Shown here: piece by piece, positions 8,550-17,360 of the stretch | Numbering within the stretch: position 1 is the stretch's first letter | Layout of the letters: each line of letters starts with the position of its first letter | Assembly: GCA_938010435.1 (NCBI GenBank) | Contig: CALLUS010000002.1 | Coordinates: 310,001 to 374,000 of the forward strand | Direction of reading: 5' to 3' | Source of the DNA: an uncultured Rhizobiaceae group bacterium | GTDB taxonomy: Bacteria; Pseudomonadota; Alphaproteobacteria; Rhizobiales; Rhizobiaceae | Length of the DNA stretch: 64,000 bases | The notes under the pieces: model-generated | Seen by the model: only the letters and a program-made list of their open reading frames with translations | What the model was told of the DNA's origin: nothing | Database searches by the model: none | Position numbers and translations under genes: made by a program

Positions 8550-10142
8550 CTAATATCCGATAGCGCAACCGTCTTTGCGCGGATCACTCCCTCCCGTAAG
8601 AACACCTGTTTCCCAATCGACCTGAATGGCTTGTGATCCGCCAACAGGGCTTTTTGCCAGTTCAATTTTGTGGCCCATATTGCGGAGCTTTTCCAAAGTC
8701 GCCTCTGGCACTGCCGCTTCCATTTCAACTTCTCCGGTGAAAGGGTCCACCATCCAGCGAGGTGCATCTTGCGCTTCTTGCACATCCATCCCGTAGTCGA
8801 TGTAGCGGGTTAGAAACTGCAAATGTCCCATAGCCTGATATTCGCCGCCCATAACACCAAAGCTCAAAACGGTCTGCCCGTCTTTTTGAACCATAGCAGG
8901 AATGATCGTGTGAAGCGGACGTTTGTTCGGTGCGATGCAATTCGGATGTCCCTCTTCCAACACAAATCCTTCCCCCCGATTGGTCAGCACAATGCCATGT
9001 TTCGGCGTTGTGATGCCGCTGCCCCAGCCCCAGAACAATGTATTGATGAATGAACACGCATTGCGATCTTTATCGACCACCGAAATGTAAACTGTGTCTT
9101 TGTGCTCAGGCAGATAAAGCGCATCTTCGGGATGTCTCGATGTGTCGGGATCGATGTCAGCGAGAAGTTGCGCTGCATAGTCCTTAGACAAAAGGCCCTC
9201 GACTGGGACATCGACTTGGTCTGCGTCGCCTAAATAGATTCCGCGAGATGCGTAGCCACGTCGACATGCCTCCAATTCCAAATGAATGCGTTCTACGCTT
9301 TGATAGTCTACAGCCACTTCTGCCTTTTCCATCATGTTCATCAAAAGCAGCGCAATCACGCCCTGCCCCTGTGGTGGACATTCAACGATTGTGTGGTTGC
9401 GATAATCTGAGGTAATTGGTGTGATGTAATCGCCTTTGGCGTTGGCAAAATCTTCCACTGTGTGAAGACCACCTTTGGCCTGGAGGGTCCCGACCATTTC
9501 TTCCGCCAGAACTCCCGCATAGAATCCGTCACGCCCTTCCCGTCCTATTAATTCCAGCGCGTCGGCGAGGCCTTCTTGATGGTGGATGGTTCCAAAAGCC
9601 GGGACTTTGCCGCTTGGCAAAAATATCCGCGCAAGATTTTCATCGCTTTTCAAATGTTCGAAATTCTTCGACATATCGTGATGAACGCGCTGTCCAATTG
9701 GATATCCGTTTCGTGCATAATTGATAGCTGGTTGCAACAGCTCCGAGAGTGGCATGTTGCCGTGATCTTTATTCAATTGACACCAAGCATCCACGGCACC
9801 GGGCACAATGACAGAATGGGCGGACGTGCGAACAAGTTTCTCAACTCCGAGCGACTTGAGCTTTTCTAATGAAGCTGCAGCAGGCGCTCTACCCGAGCCA
9901 TTATATCCTATAACATTGTTGCCACCGTTTGGTGCGTAAAGTGCAAAACAGTCACCGCCGATACCCGTCGACCCCGGTTCTACCACACACTGAACGGCAC
10001 AGGCCGCAATGGCGCCATCCATGGCATTGCCGCCAGCCTTCAGAACCTCAATCGCTGTTTGCGTTGCAAGAGTGTGCGACGTGGCAGCCATACCGTTGGT
10101 TGCAACGACAGGTGATCGACCCGGAAGTTCAAGATTGCGCAT
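8550..10142 (-). CDS. ggt: Gamma-glutamyltransferase family protein, no signal peptide
   Basis: Ntn-hydrolase of the gamma-glutamyltranspeptidase family, 530 residues. The autoprocessing and catalytic Thr should be T350 in HKDTVYISVVDKD; downstream are the family blocks GEGFVLEEGHPN, RPLHTIIPAM, FGVMGGEYQAMGH and the C-terminal GGSDPRKDG. The N-terminus starts directly in the catalytic fold (NGMAATSHTLAT), with no signal peptide, unlike periplasmic E. coli Ggt. A cytoplasmic location and a role as amidase or acylase-like enzyme, rather than periplasmic glutathione breakdown, is therefore possible. It is divergent from the HisD-like gene, sharing a 138-bp region. Family call is secure; substrate is open. 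Confidence 0.88.
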   Translation of the reverse strand: MRNLELPGRSPVVATNGMAATSHTLATQTAIEVLKAGGNAMDGAIAACAVQCVVEPGSTGIGGDCFALYAPNGGNNVIGYNGSGRAPAAASLEKLKSLGVEKLVRTSAHSVIVPGAVDAWCQLNKDHGNMPLSELLQPAINYARNGYPIGQRVHHDMSKNFEHLKSDENLARIFLPSGKVPAFGTIHHQEGLADALELIGREGRDGFYAGVLAEEMVGTLQAKGGLHTVEDFANAKGDYITPITSDYRNHTIVECPPQGQGVIALLLMNMMEKAEVAVDYQSVERIHLELEACRRGYASRGIYLGDADQVDVPVEGLLSKDYAAQLLADIDPDTSRHPEDALYLPEHKDTVYISVVDKDRNACSFINTLFWGWGSGITTPKHGIVLTNRGEGFVLEEGHPNCIAPNKRPLHTIIPAMVQKDGQTVLSFGVMGGEYQAMGHLQFLTRYIDYGMDVQEAQDAPRWMVDPFTGEVEMEAAVPEATLEKLRNMGHKIELAKSPVGGSQAIQVDWETGVLTGGSDPRKDGCAIGY

Positions 10143-10280
10143 AGTTGATTGCTCTCGATTGTCATTTACCCAAATAGGGTTTTACAAAACTATGCCCTCG
10201 GGGCCCGGGAGTGCAAGGCTGTTCTGGATTTTGCTTGCCGCAAATGCGATAGCACTGAAAACTGCCTTTGGAACTTTCAG

Positions 10281-11609
10281 ATGACACACTCCGTTGCCCT
10301 CCATAACCTTGCAAAAATGAGCGATAGTGAGCGTTCTGCATTGTTGATGCGCATTGAGGATGATCTCGCACCATTCATGGAGAAGGTTGCGCCAATTATC
10401 AAAGCAGTACGCGAAGAAGGTGATGCCGCTCTAGTGCGTTTTGCGAAAGAATTTGACGGCGCAGAATTTGATCGGTCAACTATTGCTGCAAGCGATCAAG
10501 ATTTTGAAGGTGCTTATGCAGCGCTCGACGATGAGTTCATCGACGTGCTGCGCTATGCGGCAGACAATATCCGCCGTTTCCATGAACAACAGGTGCCCGA
10601 AACCCAGTGGATGATGGAAATTCGTCCCGGTGCCCATGTGGGTGAACGGTTCACGCCGATTGATTCTGTAGCTTGCTACTCTCCACGGGGCAAAGGCTCA
10701 TTTCCGTCCGTTACGTTGATGAGCCTTATCCCTGCCGTTGTGGCTGGTGTGCCGGAAATCATTGCACTGACCCCTCCCGGACCCGATGGCAAGATCGACC
10801 CTGCAACATTGGTGGCAGCTGATATTTCCGGCGTCCGCAAAGTTTATAAAGCGGGTGGTGCGCAAGCGGTTGCTGCTGCGGTCTATGGAACCGAAACTAT
10901 TCCGCGCTGTGTAAAAATAGAAGGACCAGGCAGTCCATTTTTGGTGGCCGCGAAAGCGATGCTGTCCAATCGGATCGACCCTGGAATGCCTGCAGGACCA
11001 TCTGAAGCGATTGTTTTTGCCGACGAGACTGCAAACGCAAGAATTGCTGCTTTAGACACAATTATTGAATCAGAACACGGTGATGATTCATCTGTGTTTC
11101 TGGTCACAACCTCTCTTGAGTTGGCTGAAGCTGCACGGATCGCCATTCCAGAATACTGGGCCGAAATGAGTGATGAACGTGTGGGCTACTCAGCTGCCGT
11201 CTTAAACAGCACGTCAGGCGGAATTGTTTTGTGCGAAAACGAACAACAAGCCTATGATTTCATCAATGATTATGCCCCTGAGCATCTTCAAGTTTTATCG
11301 AAAGACCCTCACCGTCACCCGGAACATATTCGCAATGCCTCTGAGATTTTAATGGGTGAAGACACGCCGGGTTCCATCGCCAATTACATGATGGGGCCAA
11401 ACTGCGTTCTGCCCACATCGGGCGCCGCAAAAACGCGATCTCCTTTGGGTGTGATGAACTTTATGAAAGCATGTTCTATCGGTGAGCTTTCAAGAGAAGC
11501 GTTTCAGGAAATGGCTCCAAAGACTCATTTATTTGCAACCTATGAAGGTTTTGATGCCCACGCCAATGCTGTCAGTAATTTGCGTAAAAAAGCGCTTGGC
11601 AACAAATGA
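10281..11609 (+). CDS. HisD-family NAD-dependent alcohol dehydrogenase, probably not histidinol dehydrogenase
   Basis: About 442 residues from ATG 10281, the length of HisD; an upstream in-frame start at 10149 would add an unlikely 44-residue leader. The fold is clearly that of histidinol dehydrogenase (IDPGMPAGPSE, YAPEHLQV with E334/H335, PTSGAAKTRSPLG). Compared with E. coli HisD by eye, zinc ligands Q259 and D360 are replaced by E263 and N368, and substrate-binding H367 by C375; H262 and H419 are kept as H266 and H427. This pattern suggests a paralogue acting on another alcohol, as HpsN does for sulfopropanediol. No other his gene is nearby. Convergent with phoB, one base apart. Confidence 0.75.
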   Translation: MTHSVALHNLAKMSDSERSALLMRIEDDLAPFMEKVAPIIKAVREEGDAALVRFAKEFDGAEFDRSTIAASDQDFEGAYAALDDEFIDVLRYAADNIRRFHEQQVPETQWMMEIRPGAHVGERFTPIDSVACYSPRGKGSFPSVTLMSLIPAVVAGVPEIIALTPPGPDGKIDPATLVAADISGVRKVYKAGGAQAVAAAVYGTETIPRCVKIEGPGSPFLVAAKAMLSNRIDPGMPAGPSEAIVFADETANARIAALDTIIESEHGDDSSVFLVTTSLELAEAARIAIPEYWAEMSDERVGYSAAVLNSTSGGIVLCENEQQAYDFINDYAPEHLQVLSKDPHRHPEHIRNASEILMGEDTPGSIANYMMGPNCVLPTSGAAKTRSPLGVMNFMKACSIGELSREAFQEMAPKTHLFATYEGFDAHANAVSNLRKKALGNK

Positions 11610-11610
11610 C

Positions 11611-12312
11611 TTAATCGCTGGAATCCAACGAATATCCTGCGCCTCGAACGGTGCGGATTAAATCGCGGGCGCCGCCTGAATTAAGAACTTTGCGCAAGCG
11701 ACCCACGTGAACATCCACTGTGCGTAAATCGACATCTGCATCCATACCCCAGACGCGATCCAACAAACTGTCCCGGCTCCAAACACGTTTGGGGCGTTCC
11801 ATGAACACTGTGAGCAGACGATATTCTGTCGGACCAAGTTTCAACGGTTTATCATCGCGCGTCACGCGATGTTGTTCCGTATCAATTGAAATATCTTCAA
11901 ATGCCAACGTTTTTCCAATGGCCGATGGACGGGTTGTGCGCAAGCGGGCCCGAATGCGCGCAATGAGTTCCCCCACTCCGTAGGGTTTGACCATGTAATC
12001 ATCTGCGCCCGTTTCCAACCCGCGAACACGATCACTTTCCTCACCCCGCGCTGTCAACATAATCACGGGAATATCAGCTGTTGGTTCTGCGCTTTTCAAC
12101 CTGCGGCACACATCAATTCCTGAGACAGACGGAAGCATCCAATCCAATACGATAAGATCGGGCAACTCTTCATTGGCCACCAAAACAGCTTCTTCACCGT
12201 CTTCTGCTGTGACAACACGAAAGCCCTCTTTCTCAAGATTATAGCGCAGTGTTTCCAACTGTGCGACTTCATCTTCCACGATCAGAATTGTTGCGGCGTC
12301 TTGAGCGACCAT
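11611..12312 (-). CDS. phoB: Phosphate regulon response regulator PhoB
   Basis: OmpR-type response regulator, 233 residues. The receiver domain (1-125) has the acidic pocket EDE near residue 13, phospho-acceptor D57 in VLDWM, and the KPY motif with the conserved lysine near 108. The winged-helix DNA-binding domain (about 135-230) contains RTVDVHVGRLRKVL, the recognition-helix region typical of PhoB. Phosphorylated by PhoR when phosphate is scarce, it binds Pho boxes such as the one at 17307-17335. It is the last gene of pstSCAB-phoU-phoB, so it should be positively autoregulated through the pstS promoter. Confidence 0.95.
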   Translation of the reverse strand: MVAQDAATILIVEDEVAQLETLRYNLEKEGFRVVTAEDGEEAVLVANEELPDLIVLDWMLPSVSGIDVCRRLKSAEPTADIPVIMLTARGEESDRVRGLETGADDYMVKPYGVGELIARIRARLRTTRPSAIGKTLAFEDISIDTEQHRVTRDDKPLKLGPTEYRLLTVFMERPKRVWSRDSLLDRVWGMDADVDLRTVDVHVGRLRKVLNSGGARDLIRTVRGAGYSLDSSD

Positions 12313-12335
12313 TACATCGAAGTCTCCGTTTTAAA

Positions 12336-13052
12336 TTACTTTTCGGTCGCAATTGCTTTGCTGGTCGTGTCACCTTTGGGTCTATCATCATCAGGTAATT
12401 CGCCCGTGATCAAGAATGTGATTTGCTCAGCAATAGACGTGGTATGATCACCCATGCGCTCCACATTCTTGGAGATAAACAACAAATGCATACATGGGGT
12501 AATATTACGCGGGTCTTCCAACATATACGTAAGCAAAGTGCGGAACAGGTTGTTGTGAACCTGATCAACTTCTTCATCGCGCAAGCGAACCTCAACAGCA
12601 CTAGCACCATCACGTGTTAAATAGGCATCAAGCACGTCTTTGACCATTTCACGAACCATCAAGCACATGCGTTTAATGGTTTTTCCTGACGAACCGACGG
12701 GCGGCACAGTCGCTAAAACATCCATGCGTTTGGCAAGGTTTTTTGCATAATCGCCAATACGCTCCAGGTCAGAGGCAACTTTCAATGCAGCTAAGACTGC
12801 ACGCAAGTCCTGCGCCTTGGGCTGGCGTAAGGCGATAATGCGCACGACCAATTCATCGATCTCTTGCTCAATCTGATCAACTTGTTTGTCGGAATGGATC
12901 AATTTTTCAGCCAGTTCCAGATCGCGACTGACAATCAATTCAGCAGCGTTCTCTATTTGCTGCTCGACCAAACCACCCATGGTGACCACAAGATTTTCGA
13001 TCTGGCGAAGATCGTTGTCGAAGGCTGCAACAATGTGCTGTCCAGAGTTCAT
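12336..13052 (-). CDS. phoU: Phosphate transport system regulator PhoU
   Basis: All-helical cytoplasmic protein of about 238 residues built of two similar three-helix repeats, each with the PhoU metal-binding pattern (EIDELVVRIIALRQPKA and DEEVDQVHNNLFRTLL regions). It links the Pst transporter to PhoR and keeps the kinase off when phosphate is plentiful. The frame is open to 13250, but the ATG at 13052 has AAGGAG seven bases upstream, and the longer version would lie inside pstB. It is placed between pstB and phoB, as usual. A low-complexity tail follows the last helix. Confidence 0.94.
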   Translation of the reverse strand: MNSGQHIVAAFDNDLRQIENLVVTMGGLVEQQIENAAELIVSRDLELAEKLIHSDKQVDQIEQEIDELVVRIIALRQPKAQDLRAVLAALKVASDLERIGDYAKNLAKRMDVLATVPPVGSSGKTIKRMCLMVREMVKDVLDAYLTRDGASAVEVRLRDEEVDQVHNNLFRTLLTYMLEDPRNITPCMHLLFISKNVERMGDHTTSIAEQITFLITGELPDDDRPKGDTTSKAIATEK

Positions 13053-13062
13053 AATATGCTCC

Positions 13063-13854
13063 TTACCCAATCCGGCCTGTAATGTAACTCTCAGTGCGCG
13101 GGTCTTTGGGATTGGTGAAAATTTCTTCAGTAGCTCCCGTTTCCACAATCTCTCCCAAGTGGAAAAATGCAGTGTCTTGGCTAACACGAGCCGCTTGTTG
13201 CATCGAATGGGTGACGATAACAATTGTGTAATTCTGACGAAGTTCGTCAATCAACTCTTCCACGATAGACGTGGCGATCGGATCGAGGGCAGAACAAGGT
13301 TCGTCCATTAAAATGACAGATGGTGAAACTGCAATGGCACGGGCGATACAAAGGCGCTGTTGTTGGCCGCCCGACAAACCTGTTCCCGGTTGATCAAGGC
13401 GGTCTTTCACCTCTTCCCAAAGTCCGGCACGTTTGAGACTTCTCTCCACAATCTCTATCATGTCAGCCTTGCTGCTAGCCAAACCGTGAATGCGAGGACC
13501 GTAAGCCACGTTTTCAAAAATGGACTTCGGGAATGGATTGGGTTTTTGAAACACCATTCCAACGTCAGCACGAAGATCAACCACATTGACCTCTGGTGCG
13601 TAAATGTCCTGTCCATCCACTTCGATATTGCCTGTCACACGGCAAATATCGATCATATCGTTCATACGATTGATACAACGCAGGAAAGTAGACTTGCCGC
13701 AGCCAGACGGACCGATCAGTGCTGTGACCTGCTTTTCTTTGATGTCCAGGTCGACACCTTTTATCGCTTCTTTGTCAGCGTAAAATACGTGAACATCAGA
13801 ACATGCAATTTTTGTTGCCGATGTTTCGACGGATTTTGTTTCAGGTGCGTTCAT
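13063..13854 (-). CDS. pstB: Phosphate ABC transporter ATPase PstB
   Basis: ATPase that drives phosphate import through PstC/PstA, about 263 residues. Walker [10 protein letters not shown] is at 48-56, followed by the PstB hallmark [10 protein letters not shown], then signature [14 protein letters not shown], Walker [14 protein letters not shown] and the H-loop VTHSMQQA. An in-frame TTG at 13872 overlaps pstA; I chose ATG 13854, eleven bases after the pstA stop, with a purine-rich AAGAGA upstream. PstB, together with PhoU, also takes part in signalling to PhoR. Confidence 0.95.
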   Translation of the reverse strand: MNAPETKSVETSATKIACSDVHVFYADKEAIKGVDLDIKEKQVTALIGPSGCGKSTFLRCINRMNDMIDICRVTGNIEVDGQDIYAPEVNVVDLRADVGMVFQKPNPFPKSIFENVAYGPRIHGLASSKADMIEIVERSLKRAGLWEEVKDRLDQPGTGLSGGQQQRLCIARAIAVSPSVILMDEPCSALDPIATSIVEELIDELRQNYTIVIVTHSMQQAARVSQDTAFFHLGEIVETGATEEIFTNPKDPRTESYITGRIG

Positions 13855-13865
13855 TGAATTGTCTC

Positions 13866-15179
13866 TTACCAACGGCGTTCGAATTTATTACGCAACCAAA
13901 CTGCGATTGCGTTCATTGCGACGAGAAAACACAGCAGGATCAAAATGGCCGCTGCGGTCTTTTGTTGAAACCCAATTTCAGGAAAATCAGCCCACATGAA
14001 AATTTGCACGGGTAACACAGTTGCAGGGTCAGTGAACCCACTTGGAATATCCACGATGAATGCCACCATACCGATCAACAAGAGCGGTGCTGTTTCACCC
14101 AATGCTCCAGCCATACCGATGATTGTACCTGTTAATATTCCGGGCATCGCCAGCGGCAACACGTGATGGAATGTGGCCTGCACTTGTGAAGCACCAATAC
14201 CCATTGCCGCTTCGCGGATGGAAGGCGGTACTGATTTAATTGCAGCACGGCTTGCGATGATGACTGTGGGAAGTGTCATCAAAGCGAGGACCGTACCACC
14301 TGTAATTGCTGCAGATCGCGGGAACCCACCCCCGAGCGTGAACCAACCCAAGTGAACACCATTTAGGAAGAAACCAAGACCTAGAAGACCAAACACAATC
14401 GACGGCACTGCAGCCAAATTGTTGATGTTGATTTCTATAAAACCTGTCAATTTGTTCTTGGGTGCGAATTCCTCCAGATAAATGGCTGCACCAACACCAA
14501 CAGGTACCGACAAGACCAACGTCACTGACAATGTGAGAAATGATCCAACCACAGCACCCCAAATACCAGCCATTTCTGGTTCGCGGCTTGCTCCATGGGT
14601 GAAGAAAATGGAATTGAAACGAGATTCAATTTTGCCCTGTTCTTTGAGCTGATCAACCCATTTGATTTCAATATCAGAAAATTTTCGTTCGGATTCCGGA
14701 CGCGTAACATCGCCCATCAGGTTCTTCAAATAAAGATCAGCGGTATCAGAAAGTGGCAAGTAAATTTCTTGTTTCGTTCCGATCCATTGAGGGTTCTCTG
14801 AAACTTCTGTGCGCAATTCTATAGCGGCACCTGAAGACACGAGGCTGCGCAATTTTTTGCGGTCTTTACGGCCTTTCACACCGGGCACAACTTCATAAAT
14901 ACCATTCCTGACAATCTTACGATAATCAAGTGTGGCAGCATTCTCTGCTGTCAGTTTTTCGCTTACGAGTTCAATCGGCACTTTGAGATAATTGTAGGTC
15001 AGGGCCGGAAGTGCATTTCCGACAATTGTCCAAAGCAAAATGACGAGAAACAGAGCCGCGCTTAGAACAGCTGCAAGGCCGATATACTCAAATCTTTTTT
15101 CAGCAGCATAGCGTTTGGCCGTGCGCTTCTTACGCGCCTCGTCCACTGATGTTTTGGTTGGTGTGGACATATCAGTCAT
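13866..15179 (-). CDS. pstA: Phosphate ABC transporter permease PstA
   Basis: Inner-membrane permease of 437 residues, longer than E. coli PstA (about 296) but in line with alphaproteobacterial forms. After a basic cytoplasmic N-terminus and one membrane segment (about 35-58) comes a periplasmic domain of some 170 residues, then the five-helix permease core. The core carries the ATPase-contacting sequence [29 protein letters not shown]. It overlaps pstC by 8 nt and is followed by pstB. The large periplasmic insertion may contact PstS. Confidence 0.93.
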   Translation of the reverse strand: MTDMSTPTKTSVDEARKKRTAKRYAAEKRFEYIGLAAVLSAALFLVILLWTIVGNALPALTYNYLKVPIELVSEKLTAENAATLDYRKIVRNGIYEVVPGVKGRKDRKKLRSLVSSGAAIELRTEVSENPQWIGTKQEIYLPLSDTADLYLKNLMGDVTRPESERKFSDIEIKWVDQLKEQGKIESRFNSIFFTHGASREPEMAGIWGAVVGSFLTLSVTLVLSVPVGVGAAIYLEEFAPKNKLTGFIEININNLAAVPSIVFGLLGLGFFLNGVHLGWFTLGGGFPRSAAITGGTVLALMTLPTVIIASRAAIKSVPPSIREAAMGIGASQVQATFHHVLPLAMPGILTGTIIGMAGALGETAPLLLIGMVAFIVDIPSGFTDPATVLPVQIFMWADFPEIGFQQKTAAAILILLCFLVAMNAIAVWLRNKFERRW

Positions 15180-16149
15180 ATTGTTCCCGATACTTGTTCA
15201 CGACTCTCAAAGCGATAAAATTGAGTGCGAGTGTGATGAAGAACAGCGTGAGCCCCAAAGCAAATGCAGCAAGCGTTTTCGCGCTGTCAAATTCCTGATC
15301 ACCCACCAAAAGGGTGACAATTTGAACGGTAACTGTTGTTACAGCTTCCAACGGATTGATGGTGAGGTTGGCGGCCAAACCAGCTGCCATTACAACAATC
15401 ATCGTTTCACCCACAGCGCGACTGATCGCCAACATCATGGCGGACACAATACCGGGAAGTGCAGCTGGCAAAACAACTTTGCGAATGGTTTCCGATTTTG
15501 TGGCTCCCATACCTGCTGATCCATCACGCAGGGATTGAGGCACAGCGTTGATTACATCATCGGATAAAGACGAGACAAACGGGATGATCATGATGCCCAT
15601 AACCAAACCGGCAGCCAGCGCGGATTCCGACGACACGGTTAGTCCAAAACTCTCACCAAACCCACGAATGGCCGGAGCAACGGTGAGTGCAGCGAAGAAG
15701 CCGTATACGACCGTCGGCACACCCGCCAAAATTTCAAGAATGGGTTTTGCAACTCTGCGGAACTTTGGGTGAGCATAGTCAGACAAATAGATCGCGGACA
15801 TCAAACCAATTGGGGCTGCCACACACATAGCAACCAATGTGATGAGCAATGTTCCTGCAAAAAGGGGAATAGCACCAAAGACAATGGAATTGTCCACACC
15901 GCTGCCTTCACTGCCTGCGCCTTCAAATGCCGATTGCGGAGACCAATGCAAACCAAACAGGAAATCAAGAAAGTGAACTCGCCCGAAAAACCGGAGCGTT
16001 TCAAAAATCAATGAAAATACGATCCCGATTGTGGTCAAGATCGCAACACCAGCGCACGCGAACAGTACTCCCTTGACAGCCAATTCGAGGGGCTGACGGG
16101 CGCGGCTGCGCCCGACAAAGCGGCGTGTGCTTTCCGGTGTTGCGGACAT
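15172..16149 (-). CDS. pstC: Phosphate ABC transporter permease PstC
   Basis: Inner-membrane permease of 325 residues, close to E. coli PstC in length, with six predicted membrane segments. The binding-protein-dependent transport motif SLRDGSAGMGATKSETIRKV (with PAALPGI following) is the ATPase contact. A stretch rich in Gly and Ser (SAFEGAGSEGSGVDNS) in the periplasmic loop precedes the core. It lies 25 bases behind pstS and overlaps pstA by 8 nt. It forms the phosphate channel with PstA. Confidence 0.93.
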   Translation of the reverse strand: MSATPESTRRFVGRSRARQPLELAVKGVLFACAGVAILTTIGIVFSLIFETLRFFGRVHFLDFLFGLHWSPQSAFEGAGSEGSGVDNSIVFGAIPLFAGTLLITLVAMCVAAPIGLMSAIYLSDYAHPKFRRVAKPILEILAGVPTVVYGFFAALTVAPAIRGFGESFGLTVSSESALAAGLVMGIMIIPFVSSLSDDVINAVPQSLRDGSAGMGATKSETIRKVVLPAALPGIVSAMMLAISRAVGETMIVVMAAGLAANLTINPLEAVTTVTVQIVTLLVGDQEFDSAKTLAAFALGLTLFFITLALNFIALRVVNKYREQYD

Positions 16150-16174
16150 ATCTACCCGTTCCCCAGCTTACGAC

Positions 16175-17215
16175 TTACATGGCCAACGGTTTCAGCGCGT
16201 TTGCGCTTTCAGACACAGATTCACGTTCGGTTTCCGGCAATGGAATCAGACCTTTGTCAGCAAGGTAGCCTTCATCTCCCCATGTATCTTCGTCTGTGAA
16301 TTCAGCCACAAATTCTTTGATGCCGGGCACCACACCCACATGTTCTTTCTTTACGTAGAAGAACAAAGAACGTGAAATCGGGTACGCACCTTCAGCAATG
16401 TTTTCGAAAGTCGGCTCATTTCCATCAACTGTTGCACCTTGCAATTTATCTGAATTCTGATCGAGGAATGAGAAACCAAAGATGCCAACCGCATTCGGGT
16501 TTGCCTGCAGTTTTTGTACGATCAAGTTATCGTTCTCACCCGCTTCCACATAAGCCCCGTCTTCACGAACAGCATGCGCTGCTTTCTTGAACGCTTTCTT
16601 GTCAGATTCTTGTAATGCCGCAAGCATTTCAATTTTCTTGGCGCCGCCTTCCAATGCCAATTCGGCAAACGCGTCACGTGTGCCTGAGGTTGGTGGTGGA
16701 CCAAGCACTTCAATTTTGAGGTTTGGCAATGACGGGTCAACATCGGTCCAAGTTTTATTCGGATTCGCTACAAGTTTGCCATCGACCGGAATTTCTTTCG
16801 CCAGCGCCAGGAAGATTTGCTCGGGAGTAAGTGCAAGCGAAATACCGCCCTTTGCAGACCCCATCACAATGCCATCGAAACCTACTTTGACTTCAACAGG
16901 CGTGACACCATTGGCGATGCATGACTTGAATTCACGTTCTTTGATACGGCGTGATGCGTTGGTAATGTCAGGAGTGTTTATTCCTGCCCCCGTGCAAAAT
17001 AATTTAAGACCACCGCCGGAACCGGTGGATTCCACGACTGGTGTCTTGAACGATGTGTTCTGACCGAAAGTTTCAGCAACAGCGGTTGAAAACGGAAATA
17101 CTGTCGAAGAGCCGACAATCTGAATTTGATCACGTGCATGAGCTGTATTTGAAATTGCAATGGCGCTTGCGAGTGCAAGTGACAGTTTAAGAGTTCTTGT
17201 GAATGAAGCAGTCAT
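16175..17215 (-). CDS. pstS: Periplasmic phosphate-binding protein PstS
   Basis: Secreted phosphate-binding protein, about 346 residues. The N-terminal signal peptide ends near NTAHARD. The mature start IQIVGSSTVFPFSTAVAE contains the conserved phosphate-binding Ser/Thr of the PstS/SphX family, and ESTGSGGGLKLFC and GPPPTSGTRDAF are the other binding loops. Two in-frame ATGs exist (17230, 17215); the second has GGAAGG at good spacing. It is the first gene of the pstSCAB-phoU-phoB operon, with a triple Pho-box repeat 92-120 bases upstream. It should therefore be strongly induced by phosphate starvation. Confidence 0.95.
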   Translation of the reverse strand: MTASFTRTLKLSLALASAIAISNTAHARDQIQIVGSSTVFPFSTAVAETFGQNTSFKTPVVESTGSGGGLKLFCTGAGINTPDITNASRRIKEREFKSCIANGVTPVEVKVGFDGIVMGSAKGGISLALTPEQIFLALAKEIPVDGKLVANPNKTWTDVDPSLPNLKIEVLGPPPTSGTRDAFAELALEGGAKKIEMLAALQESDKKAFKKAAHAVREDGAYVEAGENDNLIVQKLQANPNAVGIFGFSFLDQNSDKLQGATVDGNEPTFENIAEGAYPISRSLFFYVKKEHVGVVPGIKEFVAEFTDEDTWGDEGYLADKGLIPLPETERESVSESANALKPLAM

Positions 17216-17306
17216 TGGGGAACCTTCCATCTTCGACTGTTAAATATCGCCAAGGCCAACTTTCAGCCTTGATGAGATTCTCATAAGGCTCGCGTGTGTA
17301 GCGTTT

Positions 17307-17335
17307 GTGACAGTTGCATGACAGTTTTATGACAG
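17307..17335 (-). promoter_or_regulatory. Pho box: three direct CTGTCAY repeats ahead of pstS
   Basis: Read on the minus strand the region gives CTGTCAT, CTGTCAT and CTGTCAC, each starting exactly eleven bases after the last, separated by AT-rich AAAA and GCAA spacers. This is the classical PhoB-binding direct repeat (consensus CTGTCAT-N4-CTGTCAT). Three in-phase copies would allow more than one PhoB dimer to bind on the same face of the helix. The site lies in the phoR-pstS gap, so it controls pstS and the genes behind it, not phoR. Confidence 0.93.
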
Positions 17336-17360
17336 TGCCAGAAAAGTGCGGATAAACCCG

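Noticed and set aside
10198-10216. GC-rich CTCGGGGCCCGGGAG sequence between ggt and the HisD-like gene
   Set aside because: Only four bases pair cleanly on each side of the centre; not a convincing operator or terminator.
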